64,000 nucleotides of DNA. Origin: Ignavibacteriales bacterium (GTDB taxonomy: Bacteria > Bacteroidota > Ignavibacteria > Ignavibacteriales > Melioribacteraceae). The stretch spans positions 186,001-250,000 of the forward strand of contig JAPLFG010000003.1 in assembly GCA_026390795.1 (NCBI GenBank), given 5' to 3'. The translations under genes and the position numbers were made by a program. Position 1 is the stretch's first letter. Each line of letters begins with the position of its first letter. Below the pieces are notes generated by a model. The model was not told the origin of the DNA and made no database searches. It saw only the letters and a program-made list of their open reading frames with translations. Shown piece by piece: positions 1 to 8,789 of this stretch.

Positions 1-435
1 GCGCATCGCCACACCAGAATTGTTATAACCGGCATTAGGAATATATTCCTTTATGTTGGAACCCCAAAGTCTGGCGTTGACAAGATAATTCTCGTATGAT
101 TGATTTAGAACTAAGTCACCGACGGGTAAAGAGTAGTTTCCAATCTGAACTTTCAATGTACCGTTTACAAAGTCGTTGAATTTTTTAATCTCCGGTCTAA
201 CCGGAACAGGGTCAGATGAAATTAGTAATGGGAGTTCTTCTGGTGCGATTTGCGGAGTAAAAAAATCCCTTGATAATGTTGAAATAAAATCCGGTTTCTT
301 TTTGACTGCAATAGGAACATTAACGTTTTGTTTTCCGGTAATTACAAAATCCGGGAGTTCAATGTTTTGCTGTTCAGTCTGCGCGAACAGCAGGCTGGAT
401 AATAAGACAAAAATTGTTATTGTTATTTTTTTCAT
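1..435 (-). CDS. N-terminus of a secreted or outer-membrane protein (cut by window edge)
   Basis: The first 145 residues are visible and the reading frame runs off the left edge without a stop. The start is a hydrophobic signal peptide (MKKITITIFVLLSSLLFAQ) followed by a mature N-terminus with the phrase PDFVITG, a style common at the start of Bacteroidota-type outer-membrane proteins. The ATG overlaps the TGA of the large TPR gene upstream (ATGA), so the two are probably translationally coupled and may work together at the cell envelope. No domain can be named from this part; a beta-barrel or TonB-dependent protein is only a guess. Confidence 0.75.
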   Translation of the reverse strand, partial: MKKITITIFVLLSSLLFAQTEQQNIELPDFVITGKQNVNVPIAVKKKPDFISTLSRDFFTPQIAPEELPLLISSDPVPVRPEIKKFNDFVNGTLKVQIGNYSLPVGDLVLNQSYENYLVNARLWGSNIKEYIPNAGYNNSGVAMR

Positions 436-3398
436 AGCTGATTCATTTTTCTTTTTGCTTCAGTTGCCAACTCACCGGTTGGATGTTTGCTTAAAACTGC
501 TCTGTACATTTCCCGAGCTTGTTTCTTGTCTTTCAGCTTAACGTAACAATCACCTAACATCAACAATGATTTCGAATACCACTCATCATAAGCGCCATAA
601 ACAGAACGCACCCGAACTAATGCGCTTATGGCATCTTCAATTTTATTCTGGTTGAACAGCGATACGCCGTAATAATATTGCGCTTGCGCACCGATGTCGT
701 CCGTTCTTTTATCACCGACTTCTTTTAACAATGCTTGAGCTTCTTCGTAATTATTCTGTTTCAATTTCAGAATGCCTAATTCAACTTTTGCTTTAGCGGA
801 AAAAATTGATCCCTCGTAATAATTGATTATCTGATCATAAATAGATGCCGCTTCGGCAATTTTGTTATCTTTTACTTCATTAACTCCTTGTAGAAATAAA
901 AGCTCGGGTACCCGGTTTGAGGTTGGTACCGCATCGGAACTTTCTTTTAACACACTTACGGCAGCAGAGAATTGATTCTTGGAGGAATAAATATTTGCGA
1001 GTTCGATAGCCGATGAAATTCCGATATCGGATTTTGGTGAACGTGCTTTAGCAAACGTAAAATTATTTATTGCCTCGGTTTCATTTTTCATATTAGCGGC
1101 ACTTTTCCCAATCCAGTAATATGCATTCGCTATCAATGTGCTGCTGGGATACTTATCAATAAATTCTTTATAAATTTTCATAGCTTCATCATATTTCTGA
1201 ATGCTGTAGTATAGATCGCCCTTTTTAAAAAATAATTGGTCGTTGTATTTTGAACTCGGGTTTGCCGCAATGAATTGATCGATAAAATTAATTGCTTGTT
1301 CCGGTTTCCCTTCGGCAACGTACGCATACTGGATTCCGCTAACCGCATCAAATATATATTGTGTATTTGGATATTCAGTTAATACTTTGGAATAAAACAC
1401 AATCGAAGAATCATACTGCCCGAGATTGAAATACGAATCTCCAATTGAATAATAAGCTACCGGTTTTAAGTTAGACCGAGAAGACGATTCGATCAATTTC
1501 ATATAACTTTTAATTGCTTCATCGAATTTATTTTGCTGAAAATTAATCCAGCCAATTACATATTGCGATTCATCACGATACTTTGAGCGTGGAAATTTTT
1601 CTTGAAGGTTTTGGAACACTTCAATTGCCTCGCTCGCTTTTCCCGCTTTGAATAACGATTGACCGTATTGGTAATAAGCCAAATCGTTATTGAGATCAAC
1701 TTTTTCCTTAGAAAAGATTTCCCGGTAAATACCGCTTGCCTTGTCAAAATTTTTATTCCCAAAATAGCTGTCCGCAAGACGGAGTTTCACTTCGTTTATA
1801 TTTTTATCGGATTTATATTTTGCTAAAAATTCATTGAAATAATAGATCGAATTAGGAAAATCTTTCAAATTGAAATACGAATACCCTTTACCGAGAACAG
1901 ACTGCCTAATTAAATCTTCGGAAGATGATTTAATTGAGTTATAATTTTTTAGTGAAGCAGCATACTGTCCTTTGGAAAAATATGATTCTGCTAAATAAAA
2001 ATTAACTTTATCGTTTTCAAAATTTTTAGCTCGTAGTTTCAATTCTTCCAAATTCTTTATTGCTGTGTCATAATTGTTTAAGTAATATTCCGATACTGAA
2101 AGCCCGAATAGCGCCCTATTATTAAGTTCAGATTGATTCGATGTCAGCTTTAGGGCTTCAGAAAAGTATTTTTTCGCCTCATCAAATAATTTTCGGTTTA
2201 GGCGGATTTCGCCAAGCAGGGTATAAGCTCTGCCGCGTGTTGGCTTATCTTCCGAAATAGTCGCATTAAGTAAAGCCTTCTCTGCATCTGCTGTATTACT
2301 GTTGTTGAATAACAAAGATCCGATTCCAAGCTGTGCTTTGGATGCTAAAGGATGCTCGGGATATTTTTCTATAAGAAGTTTAAATATTGCATTTGCCGAA
2401 TTGATATCTCCAAGATACCGTTTACACTCACCGCTCCAATATAACGATTGGATTTTAAGTGAATCGCTTGGATTTTCGGATAGTTGATTAAAAATTTTAT
2501 ATGCTTCATCATACTTATTTTGCTGAAAATAGATCCACGCCAGGCTAAAATTTATTTTATTCTTTATCGATTCGTCTTCCGGATTGTTGAGTAGATTGGT
2601 ATACACTTGCTCGGCATTATTATAATCTTTCAATCTACTATAAGAACTTGCCAAAAAGTATTTTGCTTCAATTAATTCCTTCGGCTGTAATTTATTAACT
2701 AAAGGATCGGTCAATTCGAGAATTGCATTATCATAATCCTTCAGAATAAAGTAGCAGACTCCAATTCTCATCTGAGATTTGGGAGCCATCGGATCGTCTT
2801 TGTAATAAGCAAGTAATTCATCATAACTTGCAACAGCAAGCGAGTAATCATTTGTTTTTTCATAAACTTGACCGAGCGAATAGTAACTATTAACAATAAA
2901 CCTATTTGTTAGTTTTTGAGATATCGCTTCTTTAAAATTTTCTATAGCATCTATAAATTTACTTTCGGCGAAGAAAGCTTCTCCAATCCAGTAGTATGCC
3001 GAACCGTAATATTCGCCATTCTTATATTCCATTAGTAAAGTTGAAAGCCGTTCACGGGCTTTACGATATTCCCCCTTTTGAACATAAATTGTTCCCAGTT
3101 TATATAAAGCGGCGTCTCGGTAATTGGAATATTTATATTGATCAATAAAGGATTCAAGTTCACTTGCGGCACCATCCAGCTGGTTTAGATTAAGTAAACA
3201 ATCCGCAGAATAAAATTTTGCGGAAGCAAGATTTTGTTCATCAAGTTTATTTTCAGAAATAATCTCTTTGAATATTTGAAACGCTGTTCCAAAATTATGA
3301 TCATTATAAAAACCGACAGCTGAGGAAAATTTATCGCTTATCTGCTGTGCGGAAATAGAGGCCGTAATTAATAAAATGATTAATATTTTTTTTCTCAT
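432..3398 (-). CDS. Large secreted tetratricopeptide-repeat protein
   Basis: This 988-residue protein starts with a signal peptide (residues 1-17, ending SISA) without a lipobox Cys. The rest is an almost unbroken run of about 25 tetratricopeptide units, with recurring phrases such as AYYWIGEA, AQYYYGVSLF and ALYKLGTIY. TPR solenoids of this kind are protein-interaction scaffolds, and the motif style resembles YbgF/CpoB and BamD-type envelope repeats. It follows the DUF92 gene by 6 nt and overlaps the next secreted protein by ATGA, so it lies in an envelope-related operon. The precise role is unknown; a periplasmic scaffold for the downstream exported protein is an inference. Confidence 0.9.
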   Translation of the reverse strand: MRKKILIILLITASISAQQISDKFSSAVGFYNDHNFGTAFQIFKEIISENKLDEQNLASAKFYSADCLLNLNQLDGAASELESFIDQYKYSNYRDAALYKLGTIYVQKGEYRKARERLSTLLMEYKNGEYYGSAYYWIGEAFFAESKFIDAIENFKEAISQKLTNRFIVNSYYSLGQVYEKTNDYSLAVASYDELLAYYKDDPMAPKSQMRIGVCYFILKDYDNAILELTDPLVNKLQPKELIEAKYFLASSYSRLKDYNNAEQVYTNLLNNPEDESIKNKINFSLAWIYFQQNKYDEAYKIFNQLSENPSDSLKIQSLYWSGECKRYLGDINSANAIFKLLIEKYPEHPLASKAQLGIGSLLFNNSNTADAEKALLNATISEDKPTRGRAYTLLGEIRLNRKLFDEAKKYFSEALKLTSNQSELNNRALFGLSVSEYYLNNYDTAIKNLEELKLRAKNFENDKVNFYLAESYFSKGQYAASLKNYNSIKSSSEDLIRQSVLGKGYSYFNLKDFPNSIYYFNEFLAKYKSDKNINEVKLRLADSYFGNKNFDKASGIYREIFSKEKVDLNNDLAYYQYGQSLFKAGKASEAIEVFQNLQEKFPRSKYRDESQYVIGWINFQQNKFDEAIKSYMKLIESSSRSNLKPVAYYSIGDSYFNLGQYDSSIVFYSKVLTEYPNTQYIFDAVSGIQYAYVAEGKPEQAINFIDQFIAANPSSKYNDQLFFKKGDLYYSIQKYDEAMKIYKEFIDKYPSSTLIANAYYWIGKSAANMKNETEAINNFTFAKARSPKSDIGISSAIELANIYSSKNQFSAAVSVLKESSDAVPTSNRVPELLFLQGVNEVKDNKIAEAASIYDQIINYYEGSIFSAKAKVELGILKLKQNNYEEAQALLKEVGDKRTDDIGAQAQYYYGVSLFNQNKIEDAISALVRVRSVYGAYDEWYSKSLLMLGDCYVKLKDKKQAREMYRAVLSKHPTGELATEAKRKMNQL

Positions 3399-3404
3399 GA
3401 TTAT

Positions 3405-4205
3405 TCAGAATTTTAATAGACTTTTCAAAATGACGATTAGGACTGCACCCATGATTCCAGTGAATAAATTAACAACATCGTTGTTAATCCAGCCGATCCC
3501 TCTCAACCGATTCGTTCTTATACCGCAATGAATTTTTCTCTCAGTTACTTTATTACACACAAGACATACATATTGCACTTGAACAGAAGCACCCAGAATG
3601 CTGTCAAAAAGACTTCCCAAACACCCTGCCAATAAAATTAAAATTACAAATTGAATATAAGAAATCTCTACCCATCCAATCGCCGAAAGTGCGATGCAAA
3701 GAGATCCCAGCAATGAGCCAATTAAACCAATGAATGAGATTCCTCCGGAAGTTCCCTGTTCAACGGGCTTCAGATTTATTAGATTATACGTAGCAGTTTT
3801 TCTCCAAGTTCCAAATTCAGTAGCCCATGTATCCGCACAAACCGATGATAAACTTGCAATATAAATCAAATAGAAAAGCTCATTGTTAGAAAATGTATTT
3901 AAAAGTACAAGAATTCCGCCTATTCCGCCATTTGCAATTACTTGGAGATAATCGCGAGCACCATTTTTCTCAAAATAATTTCTCACCTCTTTATTTTTTT
4001 GATTATTATATTTTGTAAGAATGCTCGATGAAATAAAAAATATGATAATAGGAATGGACCATTTCATACCTCCGAAATCAAAGATCAATTGAGCCAGAAT
4101 AAATGTGGCTATTGCCCCGCTCCACGTCAATAATCTCATTCTATACGAGAGATATGAGATCAACGAGGCGAAGAACAATCCTATTAAATAATTTTGAAAT
4201 AGCAT
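3405..4205 (-). CDS. DUF92/TMEM19 family integral membrane protein
   Basis: This 266-residue protein is very hydrophobic, with about six to seven membrane segments. It carries the conserved DUF92 features: an N-terminal TWSGAIAT segment, the loop SVCADTWATEFG near residues 121-132, the GTSGGIS segment and the C-terminal GIGWINNDVVNL. Members of this family include plant VTE6, reported to act as a phytyl-phosphate kinase, so a role in polyprenyl or isoprenoid phosphate metabolism is possible but unproven here. It is the first gene of a tight set with the TPR gene. A small Cys pair (CLVCNK) followed by a third Cys near residue 229 lies in a loop. Confidence 0.85.
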   Translation of the reverse strand: MLFQNYLIGLFFASLISYLSYRMRLLTWSGAIATFILAQLIFDFGGMKWSIPIIIFFISSSILTKYNNQKNKEVRNYFEKNGARDYLQVIANGGIGGILVLLNTFSNNELFYLIYIASLSSVCADTWATEFGTWRKTATYNLINLKPVEQGTSGGISFIGLIGSLLGSLCIALSAIGWVEISYIQFVILILLAGCLGSLFDSILGASVQVQYVCLVCNKVTERKIHCGIRTNRLRGIGWINNDVVNLFTGIMGAVLIVILKSLLKF

Positions 4206-4368
4206 GTACTTAAGGAATTCATGATCAAGCCGAATTGAGTTAATAATGTCATAGAATTTTTTCTCGACATTATGAATCGGAAAAATTTTTAGTGAAAATA
4301 GTCAAATCATATTGTATCTAAAAGTGAATTTCAATGGTATTAAGTGGGGAATGTGAGGTAAATCTCAG

Positions 4369-4452
4369 TGCGGAAGAGGGGACTTGAACCCCTACGCCCT
4401 AACGGGCACTACCCCCTCAAAGTAGCGTGTATACCAATTTCACCACTTCCGC
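4369..4452 (-). tRNA. tRNA-Leu (anticodon GAG)
   Basis: The minus strand folds into a class II tRNA: acceptor GCGGAAG paired with CTTCCGC, an anticodon loop TTGAGGG giving anticodon GAG, a long variable arm (TGCCCGTTAGGGCG) as expected for leucine, and a TTCAAGT loop in the T arm. The 3' discriminator is A. The next bases are CTG rather than CCA, so CCA must be added after transcription. It stands alone between the DUF92 gene and the LTXXQ gene. Confidence 0.95.
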
Positions 4453-4526
4453 AAAAATCTGAGCCAAAAATATCCCAGAACTAATCAAAATGCAATAGCA
4501 TACACGGAAGAATTGTTTAAATGGTA

Positions 4527-5009
4527 TTAATCATTCGGTCGTTGTCGCGCGCGCCCCATCAATGTTTCTCTAACTTGCTTTCGGAACCTACTTTCGAACA
4601 CTACCAATTTGGCAATTTGTTGCGGAGTTAGAATATCACTTAATGATTTTAAGAAATTTCCTCTTTCGGTTGTAATACGTTCTTCCAAAGCCATAAGTTT
4701 GCTTACTTGATCTTTATAAATCGCATCGCTTTTCTGAGTATTATTATTTATCTCATCTTCAATTTTCCTCAATGCAGTATCTCGTTGATCAAGAAAATCC
4801 CTTACCTTTACTTGATTTTCATGCCTTCTTGCAAAGAACCGTACCGAGGTCTCCTCATTAAGTCCTAAAGCATCGATCAGTTTCAATTTTTCCCATTGCT
4901 CAATTCGTTGAAGTGGTTTTGAATCTTTTCCCATCTTCATTCTATTTTGTGCGATTATAGAAGAAAAGAATAAACAAGTTATAAGAAAAGGTAAAAATAC
5001 TTTTTTCAT
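4527..5009 (-). CDS. LTXXQ-type (Spy/CpxP-like) periplasmic protein
   Basis: This 160-residue protein has a signal peptide (residues 1-20) and a mostly helical, charged body with LTPQQ at 127-131, the LTXXQ signature of Spy/CpxP-like periplasmic proteins. Family members sense or chaperone misfolded envelope proteins, or bind metals. The gene overlaps the anti-sigma gene by 4 nt (ATGA) and follows the ECF sigma gene, so it is likely the last member of a sigma-regulated envelope-stress operon. By analogy with other Spy-like proteins near ECF factors it could modulate the anti-sigma factor; this is an inference. Confidence 0.8.
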   Translation of the reverse strand: MKKVFLPFLITCLFFSSIIAQNRMKMGKDSKPLQRIEQWEKLKLIDALGLNEETSVRFFARRHENQVKVRDFLDQRDTALRKIEDEINNNTQKSDAIYKDQVSKLMALEERITTERGNFLKSLSDILTPQQIAKLVVFESRFRKQVRETLMGRARQRPND

Positions 5010-5629
5010 TTTATCACCTTTTGAGCGTTTGCTGAATTTAATTTTTCATATACTATTTCCAATTCTTTATCGGAAAGCCTGTTTAATGTTGAATAATCTT
5101 CTGAAACCGGGTTGTCTATTAATTTTGTATATGACTCGCTGTTAATATCCAAATCGGACGGGATTTGAATATTAAGTTCATCGTTGTTCGGTGTTAAAAG
5201 GTCATCCGCTGGATTACTTTCCAGGTCAGCAAAATAGTTGTCAGAGACATCATGATCGGAAAAATTATTTACAACTTCATTAGCCAAATCTTTATAACTC
5301 GCATCGAAATTTTGTTTTGGATTTACCATCAATAAAGTGAAAACGAGTATCGCTGCCGCAGTCGGTACAGTATAGTAAACAGTCTTCCACGAAAAAAATT
5401 TATTTCTTTTTTCCATTTTTTTATGAATGCGGGGTAAAAGATTTACAAAATATCTTTCATCAACCGGTGTAGATTCTGCCATCACCGCATTATTAATTTG
5501 ATTCTTTATCAAATCGAAATAATTTCTAAGCTCTTCCGAATTTGACAATTCCTTCTCAAATTCAGCCCGTCCATTAAGATCCATCAATTCCGATAGATAC
5601 TTAAGAATTCTATCATCATTATTTTTCAT
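5006..5629 (-). CDS. Anti-sigma factor-like single-pass membrane protein
   Basis: This 207-residue protein has an N-terminal cytoplasmic part of about 80 residues, one membrane segment at about 84-102 (TVPTAAAILVFTLLMV) and an acidic periplasmic part. There is no Cys/His zinc anti-sigma motif. The position directly after an ECF sigma gene (11-nt overlap) and the topology support an anti-sigma role. The downstream LTXXQ protein would be exported to the same side as its periplasmic domain. The assignment rests on context and topology, not on a conserved motif. Confidence 0.7.
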   Translation of the reverse strand: MKNNDDRILKYLSELMDLNGRAEFEKELSNSEELRNYFDLIKNQINNAVMAESTPVDERYFVNLLPRIHKKMEKRNKFFSWKTVYYTVPTAAAILVFTLLMVNPKQNFDASYKDLANEVVNNFSDHDVSDNYFADLESNPADDLLTPNNDELNIQIPSDLDINSESYTKLIDNPVSEDYSTLNRLSDKELEIVYEKLNSANAQKVIK

Positions 5630-6185
5630 TTGACAACTCCAACACTTTCTTCAATGCATGAAAATAATTCGCTTTTAATCCACCAATACTTTTACCCGTT
5701 ATTTTGGAAATCTCCTCATATGTCAGCTGATCGTAATTTCTCATAATAAATATTTCTCTTTGCTTAGGAGGAATTTTTTGTAAAATTTTTTCGACTCTTT
5801 CCAACTTTTCCTTATTGGAATAATCTTCTATAATGTCAGTGTTATCTTTTAATTCGAAATCATTATCTGCCGAGTCAATAGAAAAAAATTTCTGTATTTG
5901 TCTCTTACGGATCTGATTTAGACTTCTTGTGCTCACAATCTTATAGATCCATGTATAAAGAGAGCTGTTAAAATTAAAACTTCTCAATTTGTTAAAAAGA
6001 ACTATCAAAACTTCCTGTGTTACTTCATCTGCTTCTAAATGATTACCTAACATTTGTCTCGCATGCCAATAAATTTTTTTCTGATATTTTTTAACAATCA
6101 AATTAAACGCGACTTCTTCGCCGGCTAAAAATCGATTAATCAGTTCAAAGTCGTTATCCTGCACAGTTCCCATACAATGTTTCAT
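5619..6185 (-). CDS. ECF-type RNA polymerase sigma factor
   Basis: It has the region 2 helix around DEVTQEVLIVLFNKL and SLYTWIYKIVSTRSLNQIRKR, and the region 4 helix-turn-helix LTYEEISKITGKSIGGLKANY, the two domains of ECF sigma factors. Translation from the ATG at 6185 gives 188 residues. An upstream in-frame TTG at 6209 and a later ATG at 6173 are alternatives, and none has a clear Shine-Dalgarno site. It is the first gene of the sigma/anti-sigma/LTXXQ operon and is divergent from a second LTXXQ gene, which it may also control. Confidence 0.9.
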   Translation of the reverse strand: MKHCMGTVQDNDFELINRFLAGEEVAFNLIVKKYQKKIYWHARQMLGNHLEADEVTQEVLIVLFNKLRSFNFNSSLYTWIYKIVSTRSLNQIRKRQIQKFFSIDSADNDFELKDNTDIIEDYSNKEKLERVEKILQKIPPKQREIFIMRNYDQLTYEEISKITGKSIGGLKANYFHALKKVLELSNEK

Positions 6186-6209
6186 ATTATAGACACATAT
6201 TATACACAA

Positions 6210-6300
6210 GGGGTTTAACTAAACAATTAAACCCTGCGGGTATTACCTTTGTCAAAATAATGAAAAGAAAATATTTCAACATAATTAAAAAGAGGTCTTT
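6210..6300. promoter_or_regulatory. Divergent promoter region between ECF sigma and Spy-like genes
   Basis: This spacer separates two divergent genes. On the minus strand TTGACA (6255..6250) lies 18 nt from TTTAAT, a plausible -35/-10 pair for the sigma operon. On the plus strand TACCTTTG (6244-6251) fits the Bacteroidota -7 pattern TAnnTTTG for the Spy-like gene, but no matching -33 TTTG is seen. An AGAGG ribosome site lies about 6 nt before the ATG at 6301. Both promoter calls are by eye. Confidence 0.35.
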
Positions 6301-6825
6301 ATGAAAAAGCTAAGTATTTACTTCATCGGGTTGTTGCTTTTGGGAAGTTATTCGATTTTCGCGCAACCAGCCAAAGAAGGTCCTCCATTTGGACAAAGAG
6401 GAGACCGAATTAAAACGGCGTTAAAACTTACTCCGGAACAGGAAAAAAAGTTCGATGATCTGAAGTACCAGCATCAACAGGGAGTAGTAGATATTAATGC
6501 TAAGATTCAAAAAAACCGTCTTGAGTTAAAAAAGATGATTGCAGACGGAAATATTGATGATAAGAAAATTTTACAACTCGTCGAAGATAACAGTAAATTA
6601 CAAGGTGATATTAAATACTCGGCAACAAAACATTGGCTAGATGTTTACAAGATTCTCAACGATGAACAAAAAGCTATTTTCACAAAATTTGTTTCTCGGA
6701 TGACTGATTCCAGAGCAGGTATGGGAAGGATGAAAGCAGGTATGAGAAATTGGATGGGTAGAAAAGGATCCGGAATGATGATGCAACATGGAAAAGGAAT
6801 GCCAAAACAAGATGAAATGAAGTGA
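6301..6825 (+). CDS. Spy/CpxP-like periplasmic protein with Met-rich tail
   Basis: This 174-residue protein has a signal peptide (residues 1-21) and an LTPEQ motif at 43-47 in a helical body that ends in a second related motif, LNDEQ, near 119. The C-terminus (from about 133) is rich in Met, Gly, Lys and Arg with MMMQH and repeated GM pairs, a composition that often binds copper or other soft metals. It is divergent from the ECF operon that holds a second LTXXQ protein. A role in envelope or metal stress, with expression driven by the neighbouring ECF factor, is an inference. Confidence 0.8.
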   Translation: MKKLSIYFIGLLLLGSYSIFAQPAKEGPPFGQRGDRIKTALKLTPEQEKKFDDLKYQHQQGVVDINAKIQKNRLELKKMIADGNIDDKKILQLVEDNSKLQGDIKYSATKHWLDVYKILNDEQKAIFTKFVSRMTDSRAGMGRMKAGMRNWMGRKGSGMMMQHGKGMPKQDEMK

Positions 6826-6841
6826 TAAAGCCATTGTTAAA

Positions 6842-6879
6842 AACAAAAACCCTCGTGAATTTTAACGAGGGTTTTTGTT
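6842..6879 (+). terminator. Strong rho-independent terminator
   Basis: A perfect 15-bp stem (6842-6856 with 6865-6879, ACCCTCGT/ACGAGGGT core) with an 8-nt loop and an oligo-A/oligo-T base follows the Spy-like gene by 16 nt. Because the stem base is A-rich on one side and T-rich on the other, it can also work for minus-strand transcripts. Confidence 0.85.
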
Positions 6880-6901
6880 AATATTATTGACCGATATTAA
6901 T

Positions 6902-7060
6902 TTATAGCCGCTTAAATCCTTTTGATAAACTCCCAAGTATCAACAAAGCCGATGCGAAAATAAAACCGCCAACTATTGGTGAAATTACCTGTGTTAGTAA
7001 TAGAATTGCAATCAAAACACAAATGCACAAATAAATTAATTTAGCTGGTTTACCTCTCAT
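6902..7060 (-). CDS. Small membrane protein, 52 residues
   Basis: A short open frame on the minus strand (ATG at 7060, TAA at 6902) encodes 52 residues. It has a basic start (MRGKPAK), a first hydrophobic stretch at about 8-23, a second at about 26-45 and a basic end (SKGFKRL). The two-helix hairpin with positive ends looks like a genuine small membrane protein. It lies 36 nt downstream of the SDR gene on the same strand. The Shine-Dalgarno site is weak and no family is recognised, so it remains a candidate. Confidence 0.45.
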   Translation of the reverse strand: MRGKPAKLIYLCICVLIAILLLTQVISPIVGGFIFASALLILGSLSKGFKRL

Positions 7061-7096
7061 ATTTATCTCGCATCATTACAATATATAATCATCCAA

Positions 7097-7810
7097 TTAT
7101 AAATCACCTTTGATGGGGCGAATAATAAGTTCTTCAATGACCATATTGCTCTTTTCCGAATAAATCCGGAAAATAAGGTTAGCAATATTTTCGACACTCA
7201 TCATTCTATCTGAATATTTTTTAAGTGTTCCTTCCGGCCAGATGTTTGTTGCGGTTGCGCCCGGTGATACATTAATAACTCTAATATTTTGATCACGAAC
7301 TTCTTCACGCAACACGTTTGTATAAGCGTAAAGTCCGGCTTTGGAAGCAGAGTAAGCACTGCTTGCAATAAATATTTTTCGAGTGACAACTGAAAGTATA
7401 TTTATAATCGTTCCGGATTTTTTATCAATCATTTCCGGAAGGACGGTTTTAATCGCGTATATGGAGCCGAGAAGATTTACCTGGATAATTTTCTCTATTT
7501 CTTCAATTGAATCATCAACAGCATTTTTAAAAGAAGTAGTCCCGGCATTATTTATGAGGCAATCAATTTGGAATTTAGAAGAAATTTCATTGTGGAATTC
7601 TATCAATGAATCGAAACTGGAATGATTTAGTTGATGTCCCTCAAAGTTTTCACTAAACTCGCCTAAAGAAGATTTCAATTCATCTAATAAAGATTTTCTT
7701 CTTGCTGTGCCTAAAACAAAAACTCCATTCTTGGCAAACTCAATCGAAAGAGCTCTGCCAATTCCGGAACTTGAGCCTGTAATCCACACAGCTTTTTTTT
7801 TATCAGTCAT
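7097..7810 (-). CDS. Short-chain dehydrogenase/reductase, possible sepiapterin reductase-like
   Basis: This 237-residue classical SDR has the cofactor motif TGSSSGIG at 11-18, two arginines at 37-38 that favour NADP(H), NNAG at 87-90, Ser140, and the catalytic Tyr153 and Lys157 in YSASK. The ATG at 7810 shares one base with the TGA of folE (TGATG). An in-frame TTG lies one codon earlier, but the ATG is preferred. Its position after GTP cyclohydrolase I and 6-pyruvoyl-tetrahydropterin synthase makes a role as the reductase finishing tetrahydrobiopterin likely. The SDR fold alone does not prove the substrate. Confidence 0.85.
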   Translation of the reverse strand: MTDKKKAVWITGSSSGIGRALSIEFAKNGVFVLGTARRKSLLDELKSSLGEFSENFEGHQLNHSSFDSLIEFHNEISSKFQIDCLINNAGTTSFKNAVDDSIEEIEKIIQVNLLGSIYAIKTVLPEMIDKKSGTIINILSVVTRKIFIASSAYSASKAGLYAYTNVLREEVRDQNIRVINVSPGATATNIWPEGTLKKYSDRMMSVENIANLIFRIYSEKSNMVIEELIIRPIKGDL

Positions 7811-8376
7811 CAAATTCGCTCTTGCGATATGAGCTTTAAGAATTCATTTCTTGTGCGTGCATCCTTCGTAAAAACACCGTGCATTGCGCTGGTTGTTGTA
7901 ATTGAATTTTGTTTTTGAACACCGCGCATCATCATGCACATATGATAAGCATCAACAACAACAGCAACGCCGCGCGGTTTAACAAAAGTATCAATCGTAT
8001 CTGCAATTTCCTTTGTCATTCTTTCCTGTACTTGTAACCGCTGAGCGAAAACATCTACAATCCGGGGAATCTTACTTAATCCAACTATTTTGCCATCCGG
8101 TATATATGCAACGTGAACCTTACCGAAAAATGGAAGAAGGTGATGTTCACACATACTATAAAAATCAATATCCTTCACAATCACCATTTCGTCATATTTT
8201 TCATCAAAAACAGCACCATTTAGAATTTCTTTAATGTCTTTATTATATCCTTGAGTAAGAAATTCAAATGCAGTTGCAACTCTGTTGGGGGTTCTTTTCA
8301 ATCCTTCCCTATTTGGATCTTCACCAATTTCTTTAAGAATATTAAGTACACTATTTTCAATTAATTCGTAGTTCAC
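7810..8376 (-). CDS. folE: GTP cyclohydrolase I
   Basis: The 188-residue protein matches the FolE core. The zinc ligands are Cys76 and His79 in MCEHHLLPF, and Cys147 in [10 protein letters not shown]. The substrate-binding GLSKIPRIV and the QERMT and QKQNS segments are present. It converts GTP to 7,8-dihydroneopterin triphosphate, the first step of folate or biopterin synthesis. Translation begins at GTG (8376), overlapping the TGA of the upstream pterin synthase gene (GTGA). The tight fusion to a PTPS-type gene and an SDR favours a biopterin role, possibly shared with folate. Confidence 0.96.
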   Translation of the reverse strand: MNYELIENSVLNILKEIGEDPNREGLKRTPNRVATAFEFLTQGYNKDIKEILNGAVFDEKYDEMVIVKDIDFYSMCEHHLLPFFGKVHVAYIPDGKIVGLSKIPRIVDVFAQRLQVQERMTKEIADTIDTFVKPRGVAVVVDAYHMCMMMRGVQKQNSITTTSAMHGVFTKDARTRNEFLKLISQERI

Positions 8377-8789
8377 AACTTTTCCTTACCTTTATATTCA
8401 ACATAGTTATTTTCCGTTTCATAAAGTTTGACCGAGTAAAGTTTTCCGGAAGGAATTTTATCAATCAGCTGGTTCCAAATTCCGAGGCAAATATTTTCCG
8501 CTGTAGGAATTTTCCCACTCAAAAAATCAACATCCAAGTTGAGATTTTTATGATCAACTTTTTGAATCACATTCTCAATTATAATTTCTTTGAGTAGTTT
8601 AAGATCAATTACATAACCGGTTTCGATGTTGATGTCACCGACAATAATAACTTCCAGTGTGTAGTTATGCCCGTGTCCATTTAAGTTGCTGCATTTTCCA
8701 AAAATTCGTTCGTTCTCACTATCGGAAAAATTTGGATTAAAAAGACGGTGAGACGAGCTGAAAACTTCACGACGGGTTACATAAATCAT
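8373..8789 (-). CDS. 6-pyruvoyl-tetrahydropterin synthase family protein (PTPS/QueD)
   Basis: This 138-residue protein has the zinc histidines His14, His39 and His41 and the catalytic Cys33. The spacing CSNLNGHGH (Cys, five residues, HGH) matches the animal-type PTPS motif rather than the shorter Cys-three-residue spacing of QueD, the queuosine enzyme. This supports conversion of dihydroneopterin triphosphate to 6-pyruvoyl-tetrahydropterin. The stop overlaps the folE GTG start, and the start abuts the stop of the Bcp peroxiredoxin gene with GGGGAATAA as ribosome site. A queuosine role is the main alternative. Confidence 0.88.
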   Translation of the reverse strand: MIYVTRREVFSSSHRLFNPNFSDSENERIFGKCSNLNGHGHNYTLEVIIVGDINIETGYVIDLKLLKEIIIENVIQKVDHKNLNLDVDFLSGKIPTAENICLGIWNQLIDKIPSGKLYSVKLYETENNYVEYKGKEKL

